Part shown: one piece after another, positions 26,629 through 40,195 of the stretch
How positions within the stretch are numbered: position 1 is the stretch's first letter
Layout of the letters: the number at the start of each line of letters is the position of its first letter
From: Marinomonas sargassi
Lineage (GTDB): Bacteria > Pseudomonadota > Gammaproteobacteria > Pseudomonadales > Marinomonadaceae
NCBI RefSeq assembly: GCF_025716875.1
Contig: NZ_JAOVZB010000003.1
Span: 1-64,000, forward strand
Direction: 5' to 3'
Length of the DNA stretch: 64,000 nt
Notes under the pieces: model-generated
Seen by the model: the letters and a program-made list of their open reading frames with translations, nothing else
The model's database searches: none
What the model was told of the DNA's origin: nothing
Made by a program: the position numbers and the translations under genes

Positions 26629-28320
26629 ATGACAGTAGATGCCTCACCTCAAGCAGACCCTTGTAACTGGAAGAACCCCGGTAGTTATTTGCCGGACTCT
26701 TTTAACCCAAATAATTATCAGTGTTTGACGGATATATTGTCTCTGGCTGTTAGTAAATATGCTAATTTACCCGCTTTTACTAGCCTTGGTCGCACTCTTA
26801 CTTATCAGGAGTTGGACCAAAAATCAGACTTGTTTGCCGCATACTTGCAAAATGAAACGAATTTACAAGTTGGCGATCGGATTGCTATTCAACTTCCTAA
26901 TGTAATTCAGTTTCCAGTTGTTATGTATGGCGCTATGAAGGCTGGTCTTGTAGTCGTTAATACCAACCCTTTATACACACCTAGAGAACTGGAATATCAG
27001 TTTAATGATGCCAATGTTAAAGCGGTCGTAGTGTTCGCAAACATGGCTCATAATGTTGAGAAAATTATAAAAAACACCTCTGTAGAGAAAGTGATAGTGA
27101 CAGAAATCGCTGATTTTCACTCTCCTGTAAAACGTGTATTGATTAACTCTGTCGTTAAATACTTGAAGAAAATGGTTCCTGCCTATTCCTTGCCTGAAGC
27201 GATAACACTTAATCAGGCTTTATCTATAGGAATAGGGAAGCCTCTTGTTAAGCATGTTGCCAAACCTGAAGATATCGCTGTTCTTCAGTATACAGGGGGA
27301 ACAACTGGCGTTGCCAAGGGGGCCATGTTGACTCATGCTAACCTCATAGCAAATATGTACCAGTTACGCTCCCGTCTAACTTCCACTTTAGTGGAAAGAA
27401 CAGAAATCTATATCGCGCCTTTACCTCTATACCATATTTACGCCTTTTTGATTCATGGTTTAACGCTGGTGGAATATGGTGCACACAGTATTTTGATTCC
27501 AAACCCTAGAGACTTACCTGCTTTTATTAAAGAGCTTAAAAACTGGAAATTTACAGGAATGGTAGGCCTTAATACTTTGTTCATGGGGCTATGTAATAAA
27601 CCAGAGTTTAAAAATGTTGATTTCTCTGCGTTAAAACTTACCTGTTCAGGCGGTATGCCTCTTACACACGCAGCGGCTGAAACATGGGAAGAAGTGACTG
27701 GATGCAACATAGTAGAAGGTTATGGTTTAACAGAAACCTCTCCTCTTGTAGCCTTCAATCCATTGGGACAGGAACGTATTGGTACTATCGGTATACCAGT
27801 CGAAATGACCGATGTAAAAATCATCAACGACGATGGAGCCGAAGTGGCACAAGGTGAGTCGGGCATGTTGTGTGTTCGAGGTCCACAAGTCATGAAAGGG
27901 TATTGGAATCGTGAGAAAGATACTCAAGAGGTTATGACAGAAGATGGCTATCTGATTACCGGAGATATTGCTTTGCAACATGCTGATGGTTATCTGCAAA
28001 TTGTTGACCGAGCTAAAGATATGATCATTGTCTCTGGTTTTAATGTCTATCCAACAGAAGTAGAAGAATGCTTGTCATCACACCCAAGTATTTTAGAGTC
28101 TGCAGCAATAGGCATCCCAGATGACTATACTGGAGAAGCGGTGAAGGCTTTCGTTACTTTAAAAGCGGATGTTGACAGTCTAGATTTAGAGGCCTTTCGC
28201 ATTTTTTGTAAGAAACACATGGCTGCGTACAAGGTGCCTAAAATTGTTGAAGTTAGAGACGAACTTCCTAAAACGAATGTTGGTAAAGTGCTACGTAGAG
28301 CGTTGAGAGACGAAGAGTAA
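26629..28320 (+). CDS. fadD: long-chain fatty acid-CoA ligase
   Basis: It activates fatty acids to acyl-CoA using ATP. The 563 residues carry the AMP-forming ligase motifs: YTGGTTGVAKGAMLTHANL (P loop), YGLTETSPLVAFNP (adenine site), GYLITGDIA, DRAKDMIIVSGFNVYPTEVE (hinge) and the final catalytic lysine in KTNVGKVLRR. The length fits FadD. It is likely to work on fatty acids delivered by the FadL homologue at 13177. About 110 bases separate it from the SCP2 gene, so it may have its own promoter. Confidence 0.93.
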   Translation: MTVDASPQADPCNWKNPGSYLPDSFNPNNYQCLTDILSLAVSKYANLPAFTSLGRTLTYQELDQKSDLFAAYLQNETNLQVGDRIAIQLPNVIQFPVVMYGAMKAGLVVVNTNPLYTPRELEYQFNDANVKAVVVFANMAHNVEKIIKNTSVEKVIVTEIADFHSPVKRVLINSVVKYLKKMVPAYSLPEAITLNQALSIGIGKPLVKHVAKPEDIAVLQYTGGTTGVAKGAMLTHANLIANMYQLRSRLTSTLVERTEIYIAPLPLYHIYAFLIHGLTLVEYGAHSILIPNPRDLPAFIKELKNWKFTGMVGLNTLFMGLCNKPEFKNVDFSALKLTCSGGMPLTHAAAETWEEVTGCNIVEGYGLTETSPLVAFNPLGQERIGTIGIPVEMTDVKIINDDGAEVAQGESGMLCVRGPQVMKGYWNREKDTQEVMTEDGYLITGDIALQHADGYLQIVDRAKDMIIVSGFNVYPTEVEECLSSHPSILESAAIGIPDDYTGEAVKAFVTLKADVDSLDLEAFRIFCKKHMAAYKVPKIVEVRDELPKTNVGKVLRRALRDEE

Positions 28321-28395
28321 GCTTAGTCCTGTAGAAAGGCGAACAGGCTTTCTAATAATGGGTAGAGACAGCTCTTCTTTGTGAGGAGAGCTGTT

Positions 28396-29139
28396 GTGAG
28401 CTTATTAGTAACAGAAAAAATTGAATCTGGCCTGCAAATACTGTGTTTGAACCGAGTAGATAAAAAGAATGCGCTTAATTTAGAAATGTATTCTCTGCTT
28501 TCTCAGGCATTGGCAAGAGCGCAGGAAAATGAATCCATTAAAGCCACGTTATTACATGGCGCGGGTGGTAATTTTTCCTCGGGAAATGATATTGATGAGC
28601 TCGCTCAACCGTCTGAGGGTATGCAAGCTGCACTTACCTTTCTTAATGCACTGACACACTATAAAAAGCCAATAATAGCCGCAGTGGAGGGTGCATCCAT
28701 TGGCATAGGGGCAACGTTACTTTTGCATTGTGATATGGTTATCTCGTCTCGTGAGGCAAGGTTTCAATTCCCTTTTGTAAAATTAGGTTTGGTTCCAGAA
28801 GCTGCGTCGACCTACATATTGCCTCGTTTACTTGGTCACCTAAAAGCTTTTGAGATTTTGGTGTTAGGGGAGACTTTTCACGCCAATGTCGCTTATGACA
28901 TGTCTATGGTGAACCATTTATGTGAAGAGGGTGAGGCTTATGATTTAGCCTTACTATATGCTGTTAGGATTGCTTCACTCCCAAGCTTTTCCGTACAAAC
29001 AACCAAGCGTTTATTAAAGAGAGAAGTTCAACCTAGTTTACAAACGTCTTTACAGCAGGAAAGTATTCTCTTTAAAGAAAGCTTAGCTTCCAATGAAACT
29101 CAAAATACGCTGAAAAGTTTCTTTTTGCGCCCCAAATAA
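28396..29139 (+). CDS. enoyl-CoA hydratase/isomerase family protein
   Basis: This crotonase-fold enzyme of 247 residues has LNRVDKKNALNLEMYSLL, the oxyanion-hole stretch GGNFSSGNDIDEL, EGASIGIGATLLLHCDMVI and LGLVPEAASTYILPRLLG. Only the later glutamate (in VPEAAS) is present where hydratases have two, so it could be an enoyl-CoA isomerase. The GTG at 28396 is preferred because AGGAG is seven bases upstream. It lies between fadD and etfB. Confidence 0.87.
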   Translation: MSLLVTEKIESGLQILCLNRVDKKNALNLEMYSLLSQALARAQENESIKATLLHGAGGNFSSGNDIDELAQPSEGMQAALTFLNALTHYKKPIIAAVEGASIGIGATLLLHCDMVISSREARFQFPFVKLGLVPEAASTYILPRLLGHLKAFEILVLGETFHANVAYDMSMVNHLCEEGEAYDLALLYAVRIASLPSFSVQTTKRLLKREVQPSLQTSLQQESILFKESLASNETQNTLKSFFLRPK

Positions 29140-29273
29140 CTCCCACAACAGACTTCTCTTTAGTATTAATTTTTGTGACCTTTTTTGTTAGCTAATGGGC
29201 GCTTTTTTGTTATTGCTGAAAAATGCTTCAGAACTAGTATTGAGTATACAAAAACAATAAAAAGGGGGGATGT

Positions 29274-30026
29274 ATGAAAATCCTAGTATCCGTAAAACGT
29301 GTGATTGATTACAACGTTAAGGTGCGTGTCAACGCTGATAATACTGCGGTTGACTTATCCAACGTCAAGATGTCGATGAACCCTTTTTGTGAAATCGCAG
29401 TAGAAGAAGCTGTTCGTTTAAAAGAAAAGGGAGTCGCAAGTGATATTTTGGTTGTTTCAATAGGTTCCCAAAAATGCCATGAAACCTTGCGTACCGCGCT
29501 GGCATTAGGTGCGGATCGAGCCCTCCATATTGATGCAGAAGACGGTTTAGACTCACTTGTAGTAGCAAAACTGTTAGCGAAAGTAGCAGAAGAAGAATCA
29601 CCTGATTTGATGATTTTGGGTAAGCAATCTATTGACTCAGATAATAACCAAACAGGCCAAATGCTAGCGGCCTTGTTAGACCTTCCTCAAGCTACCTTTG
29701 CCTCAAATCTAGATATTGCAAATAACGAAGCTATTGTAACTCGGGAAATTGATGGTGGCTTACAAACTTTATCTCTTCAGCTTCCCGCTATTGTTACAAC
29801 GGATTTACGCCTCAATGAACCGCGATTTGCCTCTCTGCCAAATATTATGAAGGCCAAGAAAAAGCCGCTTGAGACTAAAACACCTATGGAATTAGGGGTT
29901 AGTACCACTTCTAATCTCAAAATCGTCTCAGTGACTCCTCCACCAGAGAGAAGTGCCGGTGTTAAGGTGGATTCTATAGAAGAGCTTGTAGAAAAATTAA
30001 AAAGCGAAGCGGGGGTAATCTCATGA
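29274..30026 (+). CDS. etfB: electron transfer flavoprotein beta subunit
   Basis: With EtfA it carries electrons from acyl-CoA dehydrogenases to the quinone pool. The 250 residues show the EtfB start [38 protein letters not shown], the AMP-binding [18 protein letters not shown] and the recognition loop region [20 protein letters not shown]. It overlaps etfA by four bases (ATGA), so the two are translated together. Confidence 0.96.
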   Translation: MKILVSVKRVIDYNVKVRVNADNTAVDLSNVKMSMNPFCEIAVEEAVRLKEKGVASDILVVSIGSQKCHETLRTALALGADRALHIDAEDGLDSLVVAKLLAKVAEEESPDLMILGKQSIDSDNNQTGQMLAALLDLPQATFASNLDIANNEAIVTREIDGGLQTLSLQLPAIVTTDLRLNEPRFASLPNIMKAKKKPLETKTPMELGVSTTSNLKIVSVTPPPERSAGVKVDSIEELVEKLKSEAGVIS

Positions 30027-30955
30027 GTATTTTAATTATTGCTGATCATGATAATAGAGAGCTTATGCCTGCAACTCTTAAAGCGATAACCGCAGGGGCA
30101 CAGTTAAGTGGCGATATTCATATCTTAGTAGCTGGCTCTGATTGCTACAATGTGGCTCAACAGGCGGCTTGCGTAAAAGGGGTGGACAAAGTTTTATCTG
30201 CTGAGAACGCTGTATATGAACATCACCTTGCAGAAAATCTGGCTAAGTTGGTGGTGTCTATATCCGATAATTATAGTCACATCTTAGCGTCATCAACTAG
30301 CATGGGTAAAAATGTTCTTCCTCGGGTGGCCGCTGTGCTGGATGTTGCCCAGTTATCAGATGTTACCGAGATTAAGTCTGAAGATACGTTTGTGCGTCCT
30401 ATCTATGCTGGTAATGCCATCGCGACCGTGCAGTCTTCTGATCCAATTAAAGTGCTGACCATTCGTATTACTTCATTTCCTGAAGCCTCAATAAACGCAG
30501 ATGCTGTGCAAATCGAGGTATTGTCTGAAACTATTGAGAGCCACGTATCACGTTTTCTTAATGAAGAATTGACCAAATCAGACCGACCAGAACTTACCTC
30601 AGCTAAAGTTGTTATTTCAGGGGGGCGAGGTATGGGAAGTGGTGAAAACTTTCAGCTTCTCCAAGGTATAGCAGATAAATTAGGTGCCGCGGTTGGTGCT
30701 TCAAGGGCTGCTGTGGATGCTGGCTTTGCGCTAAATGATTTACAAGTAGGGCAAACAGGTAAGACAGTAGCGCCTGACTTGTATATTGCAGTTGGCATCT
30801 CTGGAGCCATTCAGCATCTAGCAGGCATGAAAGACTCAAAGGTCATTGTTGCTATTAATAAGGATGAAGATGCCCCTATTTTTCAGGTAGCAGACTACGG
30901 ATTGGTTGAAGATCTATTCGTAGCTCTCCCCAATTTAGAGAAGGCACTTGAGTGA
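30023..30955 (+). CDS. etfA: electron transfer flavoprotein alpha subunit
   Basis: The 310 residues have the C-terminal FAD-binding domain of Etf[47 protein letters not shown] and [17 protein letters not shown]. It forms the flavin site with EtfB. In this cluster it accepts electrons from the acyl-CoA dehydrogenase at 24341. The electron acceptor ETF:quinone oxidoreductase is not in the window. Confidence 0.96.
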   Translation: MSILIIADHDNRELMPATLKAITAGAQLSGDIHILVAGSDCYNVAQQAACVKGVDKVLSAENAVYEHHLAENLAKLVVSISDNYSHILASSTSMGKNVLPRVAAVLDVAQLSDVTEIKSEDTFVRPIYAGNAIATVQSSDPIKVLTIRITSFPEASINADAVQIEVLSETIESHVSRFLNEELTKSDRPELTSAKVVISGGRGMGSGENFQLLQGIADKLGAAVGASRAAVDAGFALNDLQVGQTGKTVAPDLYIAVGISGAIQHLAGMKDSKVIVAINKDEDAPIFQVADYGLVEDLFVALPNLEKALE

Positions 30956-31039
30956 GGTTGGTAATGTCCATTTTACTTTATATCCGCTAACACAAGCTCG
31001 TTTGCATAGGCTAAAAATCAATTATAAATGGAGGTCAGC

Positions 31040-33190
31040 ATGCTGTATCAAGGTCAATCAATGACAGTTGTTTTAGATGAGTGTGATGTAGCCACTGTGA
31101 CATTGGACTTAGCTGGAGAGTCTGTTAACAAATTTAATCAGGCCACCCTATGTGAGTTGGCTGATGTCGTTGATTTATTAAAGCATACCGATGATTTACA
31201 AGGAGTAATATTTGCCAGTGCGAAAGAGGCTTTTGTTGTAGGTGCGGATATTACTGAATTTACAACTTGGTTTAGGTTGACTGACGAAGACCTAATGGAT
31301 CAGTTGCTCAATGTGCATAATCTCTTTAACGACATATCCAATTTACCCTGTCCAACGGTTGCAGCAATAAATGGCCTCGCATTGGGAGGTGGTTTAGAAC
31401 TATGCCTCGCCTGTGACTATCGAGTCATGGCGGACACAGCAAAAATTGGCTTACCGGAAACGAAGTTGGGTATATATCCTGGCTGGGGTGGTTGTGTACG
31501 TTTACCAAGGCTTATCGGTGCAGATAATGCCTGTGAATGGATTGCCAGTGGCGCACAAAAGCGAAGTGCCGACGCCTTTAAAGATGGTGCTGTGGATGCT
31601 GTGGTATCAGCGAATAAGGTGAACGAATCCGCTCGCCATTTAATTCAGCAGATAATGGATGGGAAGTTTGATTACCGTCGACGTAGAGATGAGTTACGAG
31701 CGCCAATGGCTTTTTCACCGATTGAGAAACTCATGGTATTTGAGTCGGTACGAGGCGTTGTTGGCGCTAAGGCAGGTCGACATTACCCAGCGCCAATGGC
31801 CGCGGTTAAAACAATAGAAAAGTGCATTAGCCAAGATTTAGACAAAGCATTAGAAACAGAAAGAAAAGGTTTTCTTAAACTAGCGAAGGGCGATGTAGCG
31901 CACTCCCTAGTGAAACTTTTTCTCAGTGATCAATGTGTGAAGAAAAAAGCGGGAATGCTTGCTAAAGATTCTGAGCCAGTAGTCAAATCTGCTGTTTTGG
32001 GTGCTGGTATTATGGGTGGAGGAATTGCCTATCAGTCTGCTTCAAAAGGCACGCCTATTTTGATGAAAGATATTCACGCTGAAGCCTTGCAGCTTGGATT
32101 AGAAGAGGCGAATAAGCTGTTTACTGGTCAGGTTGAGCGAGGCCGTTTAAGTGCTGATAGGGCGCTTAAAAAAATCAGCGCCATCTCCACTTCTTTACAC
32201 TACGACGGATTCGAGAGCGTTGATTTTGTGATCGAGGCCGTGGTTGAAAACAAAGTTATTAAACAACAAGTACTAGCAGAAGCTGAAGATCATATTTCAG
32301 ATCACACCGTGTTGGCCTCAAATACATCGACAATATATATTAGTGAGTTAGCAAGCAATTTAGCTCGGCCTGAAAATTTTTGTGGCATGCATTTTTTTAA
32401 TCCTGTCCATCGAATGCCCTTGGTGGAAGTCATTCGCGGCGAGAAAACCAGTGAGGCGACTATATCTAAAACGGTTACATACGCCTTAGCAATGGGCAAA
32501 ACCCCGATTGTTGTAAACGATTGCCCGGGATTTTTTGTGAATAGAGTTTTGTTTCCTTACTTTTCTGGCTTTTCTCTGATGCTACAAGAAGGGGGTGATT
32601 TCCAAAAAATTGACCGTGTTATGGAAGAGTTTGGCTGGCCAATGGGGCCAGCGTATTTAATGGATGTTGTAGGTATTGATACGGCTTTCCATGCGGATCA
32701 AGTGATGGCGCAAGGTTTTCCAGATCGGATGCAGCATGAAGGTAAAAATGCTGTGGATCGTCTATTCGAACTAAAGCGCTTTGGTCAGAAAAGCAGAGAA
32801 GGCTTCTACACTTATGAGCCAGATAATAAAGGTAAACCGAAGAAGGTTTTTAATCAGGAAATCTATGAAATTCTTGATGAAATAGCACCCTCTAAAAAAG
32901 AGCTAGCAGATGATGAAATTATTGCTCGTATGATGGTTCCCCTTTGTATAGAGACAGTACGCTGTCTCGAAGAAAGTATTATTGCTTCTCCTGAGGAGGC
33001 AGATACCGGCCTGATTTATGGTATTGGCTTTCCTCCATATTTGGGAGGTGTTTTGCATTATCTAGACCAATTTGGCTTGCAGGAGTTTTGTTTTCTTGCT
33101 GACCAATATAGCCATCTGGGTAAGCTGTATGAGCCTACGGAAAATATGCGACTCATGGCCAGTAAACAGCAAAAATATTATAGCGTGTAA
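31040..33190 (+). CDS. fadB: fatty acid oxidation complex alpha subunit (enoyl-CoA hydratase / 3-hydroxyacyl-CoA dehydrogenase)
   Basis: This is a bifunctional enzyme of 716 residues from the chosen ATG. The N-terminal crotonase domain has AFVVGADITEF, NGLALGGGLELCLACDYRVM and GLPETKLGIYPGWGG. The dehydrogenase domain has the NAD-binding VLGAGIMGGGIAYQSASKG and HFFNPVHRMPLVEVIRG. The start at 31040 (MLYQGQSM) is preferred over 31028 because GGAGG lies between them. It forms the trifunctional complex with FadA, 28 bases downstream. Confidence 0.95.
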   Translation: MLYQGQSMTVVLDECDVATVTLDLAGESVNKFNQATLCELADVVDLLKHTDDLQGVIFASAKEAFVVGADITEFTTWFRLTDEDLMDQLLNVHNLFNDISNLPCPTVAAINGLALGGGLELCLACDYRVMADTAKIGLPETKLGIYPGWGGCVRLPRLIGADNACEWIASGAQKRSADAFKDGAVDAVVSANKVNESARHLIQQIMDGKFDYRRRRDELRAPMAFSPIEKLMVFESVRGVVGAKAGRHYPAPMAAVKTIEKCISQDLDKALETERKGFLKLAKGDVAHSLVKLFLSDQCVKKKAGMLAKDSEPVVKSAVLGAGIMGGGIAYQSASKGTPILMKDIHAEALQLGLEEANKLFTGQVERGRLSADRALKKISAISTSLHYDGFESVDFVIEAVVENKVIKQQVLAEAEDHISDHTVLASNTSTIYISELASNLARPENFCGMHFFNPVHRMPLVEVIRGEKTSEATISKTVTYALAMGKTPIVVNDCPGFFVNRVLFPYFSGFSLMLQEGGDFQKIDRVMEEFGWPMGPAYLMDVVGIDTAFHADQVMAQGFPDRMQHEGKNAVDRLFELKRFGQKSREGFYTYEPDNKGKPKKVFNQEIYEILDEIAPSKKELADDEIIARMMVPLCIETVRCLEESIIASPEEADTGLIYGIGFPPYLGGVLHYLDQFGLQEFCFLADQYSHLGKLYEPTENMRLMASKQQKYYSV

Positions 33191-34396
<1,206 letters not shown>

Positions 34397-34420
34397 CAGA
34401 ATTCTTTTATTAATGAGTTA

Positions 34421-34455
34421 AGCATGGTTACCATGATGTTAGTGGTAACCATGCT
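34421..34455. terminator. perfect 13-bp inverted repeat between fadA and the deaminase gene
   Basis: AGCATGGTTACCA (34421-34433) and TGGTAACCATGCT (34443-34455) form a perfect stem with a nine-base loop. The genes on both sides converge on it. The T tract is poor on either side, so it may be a weak terminator, an mRNA end stabiliser or a protein site. Confidence 0.55.
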
Positions 34456-34489
34456 CTATATTTAGTAAAAAATTTCATTCTAATGATTG

Positions 34490-35740
34490 TTAGAGCGTGC
34501 TGATCCAAGGCTTGCTGATTACCTGAGCCGGTTTCCGTTCCACAATGATTTCACCGCGACGAACGGATAAAAGCACTTCACCTTGTTTGCGCAATACACT
34601 GTAATCATCAAAGCCTTCTAATAGTATAAAGTTGGCTGGGTGGCCGACTTTAATACCATAGTTGTTTAAACATAGAGCTTTTGCACTGTTGTCTGTGATC
34701 ATATCAAGGGCACTGGCGTAATCTTTGTAGCCCATCATTTGGCAGATATGCATAGCGAAATCTAATGTGCGTAATAGCTTTCCATTGCCTAATGAATACC
34801 AAGGATCAAAAATCGAGTCTTGTCCTAGACATACATTAATATCTGCTTCACGAAGCTCCTTTACACGCGTCACCCCACGTCGTTTTGGATAGCTATCAAA
34901 TCGTCCTTGAAGGTGAATGCTTTCTGTTGGGCAGGAAATGAAATTAATCCCAGAATTCTTTAGTAAACGAAAAAGCTTCGAACAGTACGCGTTATCGTAG
35001 GAATGCATGGCAGTGGTATGGCTGGCGGTAACTTTTTCGCCCATGTCGTGGAATAGTGCTTCACAGGCAAGAAACTCAAGGAAACGAGAGTTTGGGTCGT
35101 CAATCTCATCACAATGAACGTCAATTAAACGATCGTATTTTTTTGCCAGTTCTATTATTTTTTTAACGGATTGTTCGCCCAGCTCTCTAGTGTATTCAAA
35201 ATGAGGAATGCCACCGACAACATCTGCACCTATTTCAAGAGCTTCCTCCATTAGTTTTAAGCCATTTGGGTAAGAGAGCATGCCGTCTTGAGGAAAAGCG
35301 ACAACTTGTAAATCAATCTTATCCTTTAACTCATCTCTTAATGCACATAGGGTGCGAACACCGATTAAGGTGGGGTCTGTTGTATCTGTATGGGTACGAA
35401 TTGCCTGTACACCGTTTTGAACCAATAGCTCGATTGTTGAGAGGGCCCGTTGTCGAATATCCGCCTCGTTAAGCATAGACTTCCTTTGGCTCCAGCGCTC
35501 AATTCCCTCAAAAAGTGTACCGCTGTTATTCCATTCTGGTTCACCAGCGGTTAATGCCGCATCAAGATGAATGTGTGGCTCAACAAATGGGGCGCATAGA
35601 AGGTTTTCATTGGCATCGAATTCCGAAGAGTGAGCAGACAGGCGTTCCGTTTGTTCTTCAATACTAACAAAGCTGCCATTTTCGATATGTACTGTAAAAA
35701 GTTCTGCTTGATGACGTAAACGAGCATTAATAACTTTCAT
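34490..35740 (-). CDS. CodA-family deaminase, predicted 5-methylcytosine/cytosine deaminase
   Basis: This amidohydrolase of 416 residues aligns along its length with E. coli cytosine deaminase: metal ligands in EPHIHLD (H56, H58), DVHCDEIDD, TASHTTAMHSY, and the catalytic-metal aspartate in GQDSIFDPWY (D308). E. coli has GHDDVFDPWY; the second Asp (D314), which excludes 5-methylcytosine, is Ser309 here. Bacterial CodA homologues lacking this Asp were shown to deaminate 5-methylcytosine to thymine, so that activity is predicted. ATG at 35740 with GAGG upstream is preferred over a TTG at 35752. No codB-type permease is adjacent. Confidence 0.85.
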   Translation of the reverse strand: MKVINARLRHQAELFTVHIENGSFVSIEEQTERLSAHSSEFDANENLLCAPFVEPHIHLDAALTAGEPEWNNSGTLFEGIERWSQRKSMLNEADIRQRALSTIELLVQNGVQAIRTHTDTTDPTLIGVRTLCALRDELKDKIDLQVVAFPQDGMLSYPNGLKLMEEALEIGADVVGGIPHFEYTRELGEQSVKKIIELAKKYDRLIDVHCDEIDDPNSRFLEFLACEALFHDMGEKVTASHTTAMHSYDNAYCSKLFRLLKNSGINFISCPTESIHLQGRFDSYPKRRGVTRVKELREADINVCLGQDSIFDPWYSLGNGKLLRTLDFAMHICQMMGYKDYASALDMITDNSAKALCLNNYGIKVGHPANFILLEGFDDYSVLRKQGEVLLSVRRGEIIVERKPAQVISKPWISTL

Positions 35741-35953
35741 AAGAAACCTCAAATTTTTTGGTGGTCCAACCTAATGGCTAGCTCTTTAGTCTTGTGATAA
35801 CGGAATACTACTCACTAGATTAATGTACTGTTTTGTCATTTATTAGTTGAAAGGGCTTAGGTGTTAAGAGTGCTTCAATTGCACCAATCAATAAATTGCA
35901 GTTATTAATAAGAGAGAGTTTAAGCTATCACAATGTTAGTTTTTATTTATTAG

Positions 35954-38221
<2,268 letters not shown>

Positions 38222-38241
38222 TATCTAAATTAGAAGCTACT

Positions 38242-38275
38242 AAAAAAGCCCTAGTGTTTCCACTAGGGCTTTTTT
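38242..38275. terminator. bidirectional rho-independent terminator between katG and the chemoreceptor gene
   Basis: AAAAAAGCCCTAGTG pairs perfectly with CACTAGGGCTTTTTT around a four-base loop. The A and T runs on both sides serve both converging genes. Confidence 0.92.
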
Positions 38276-38293
38276 AGTTTCTAACACGAGTCC

Positions 38294-39964
38294 TTAGGTT
38301 TTAAACTTATTTGTTACGTTTTGAATAAGCTGAGACTGTTCTTCAAGTCGCGTAAATTGCTCAGTCGCCTCTTCAGAGCCTTTACCGATAGATTCGGCAA
38401 TATCGGCAATATCACTGATATTCTTCGCCATGTCATTGACCACAATAGATTGCTGGTTTGCTGTATTAGAAACGTCCACATTCATAGCCGTAAGTTGCTT
38501 AATAGACTCTGAACTTGAATGGATAATAGTACTAATAGTATCCATGGATTCTATTACTGCGGTTCTTTTTTCTGCACTATTTAGCATATCTTGGATAGTC
38601 TTATCTGCACTTAATTGCAATTTCTCTAAGATGTTCTTAATTTCAACGGTACTTTGTTGGCTTCGTTGTGCCAAGTTACGCACTTCGTCAGCTACAACGG
38701 CAAACCCTCGACCTAATTCACCTGCGCGCGCAGCCTCTATCGCAGCATTCAGGGCGAGTAGGTTAGTCTGTTCAGAAATGCCTTGTATTACACTCAAGAC
38801 AGAGTTGATCTCTTCAACATTGCTACCTAACTCTTGAATTGAGCCTTCAGCGTTATCAAGTACACGGTTTAGGTCATTTAGTACTTCACCAGACACCTCT
38901 ACCTGTTTGAGTACATTTTGTACTTCAGAGTCTGTATTTTCTGCAGATGTACGAGTGTGTTCTGCGTTAGCTGCTATCTCACTTGCTGTGGTAGACATTT
39001 CTTCAATAGCTGCTGCTGTATTTGTTGTTTCCTGAACTTGTCTGGAAGCTGCATTCACTAATGTCTTATTCTGGTTACGAGAAACAGATGCGATTTCATT
39101 TAATTGGCCACAGGCAGTTTTTAAGGTTTCAACATCTGTACTCATGGAAGATAAGAATCTATTGAAGTTCTGCGATATGTCATCAAGAATATCTAGAGAG
39201 CTGTTAGGTAAAGACTTTGTTAAGTCACCTTCGCCATCAGCTAAGTCTTCTACGGCATCTCGTAATGAGTATAGTGCTGTTAACATTAGTTTAACGGAAG
39301 TGAAGATAGCAAAAGCAACGACTGCAGATATTCCTAATATTATTAAGAAGTTATGGATGAGGCTTTCACGCTCTGATTTTTCTAATGCAGTGTCTATTTC
39401 AGACAACATGCCTTCTACACCATCTATGAAGAAGCCTGTAGCAATAGCAACACCCCATTGCTCAATCCAAATAGCGTAGCTATATTTCGCGGAGGGTTCT
39501 GTTTCCCCTTTTTTAGGGAAATAATAAGTAGTAAAACCTTCACCTGATTTTGCCGCATTAATAATGTTCTGTACAATTAGGTTACCGTGTTTGTCTTTTG
39601 AGTTGATAAAGTTCTTTCCAACTCCCTTATCCGAACCGCTCATTAGACGATTTCCTTCACCATCGTACGCAAATAAGTAGCCAACACCTTTGTCAAAGCG
39701 ATAGTTATATAAAAGAGCAAGAGCATCTTTCATGCCTTTTTTACCCGGCATGTCTAAGTAGGGCTTAATTAAACTAGCAGAGGAATCTAAAACAGTAACA
39801 AGTCGTCTTTTTTCAATTTCTATAATGGTGTTTTCCGAGAGTTGAGATACGTCTTTGTTGATTGTGTCTAGTGTTTTTATTTGCATAAAAATGCCTGCAA
39901 TTGCAACCAAAATGAATGGCACAAAAGCAAACATATATATTTGTGTTTTTAGCGACCGAAACAT
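38294..39964 (-). CDS. methyl-accepting chemotaxis protein with an sCache-type sensor
   Basis: This membrane chemoreceptor has 556 residues from the chosen start. A first transmembrane segment lies at ~8-30 and a second at ~205-225. Between them is a single-Cache-like sensor ([41 protein letters not shown]). After a HAMP region comes the signalling hairpin with [20 protein letters not shown]. There is no C-terminal CheR-docking pentapeptide. ATG 39964 has GGGAG eight bases upstream and is preferred over GTG 39979. The ligand is unknown; related sensors bind small organic acids. Confidence 0.9.
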   Translation of the reverse strand: MFRSLKTQIYMFAFVPFILVAIAGIFMQIKTLDTINKDVSQLSENTIIEIEKRRLVTVLDSSASLIKPYLDMPGKKGMKDALALLYNYRFDKGVGYLFAYDGEGNRLMSGSDKGVGKNFINSKDKHGNLIVQNIINAAKSGEGFTTYYFPKKGETEPSAKYSYAIWIEQWGVAIATGFFIDGVEGMLSEIDTALEKSERESLIHNFLIILGISAVVAFAIFTSVKLMLTALYSLRDAVEDLADGEGDLTKSLPNSSLDILDDISQNFNRFLSSMSTDVETLKTACGQLNEIASVSRNQNKTLVNAASRQVQETTNTAAAIEEMSTTASEIAANAEHTRTSAENTDSEVQNVLKQVEVSGEVLNDLNRVLDNAEGSIQELGSNVEEINSVLSVIQGISEQTNLLALNAAIEAARAGELGRGFAVVADEVRNLAQRSQQSTVEIKNILEKLQLSADKTIQDMLNSAEKRTAVIESMDTISTIIHSSSESIKQLTAMNVDVSNTANQQSIVVNDMAKNISDIADIAESIGKGSEEATEQFTRLEEQSQLIQNVTNKFKT

Positions 39965-40125
39965 ACCCAATACTCCCACTACAATAATATTATTTTATCC
40001 CTCTATCATAGAAGCTTAATTCAAAATGTCTAGAAATTACACCTTAAGCTGGTCTCTAGTTTAGTGAGCCCCAATTTTAAGTCGCGTAAGGTTGAAACAG
40101 GAGGATATAAAGAGGAGAAGGGAAT

Positions 40126-40151
40126 GTATATTCGAGGCGTTTTGAATATAC
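40126..40151. repeat. 8-bp inverted repeat upstream of the chemoreceptor gene
   Basis: GTATATTC and GAATATAC are separated by ten bases, followed on the plus strand by CCTTTTTTGG. It lies in the gap between yejK (ending 40196) and the chemoreceptor start. No plus-strand gene ends here, so it is more likely a regulator site or chance than a terminator. Confidence 0.35.
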
Positions 40152-40195
40152 AATCCTTTTTTGGGGTTCTATACTTAAGTATGTCTATTCTAGTA

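Noticed and set aside
38294-39964. CheR-docking pentapeptide at the chemoreceptor C-terminus
   Set aside because: The protein ends QNVTNKFKT, with no NWETF-like motif.
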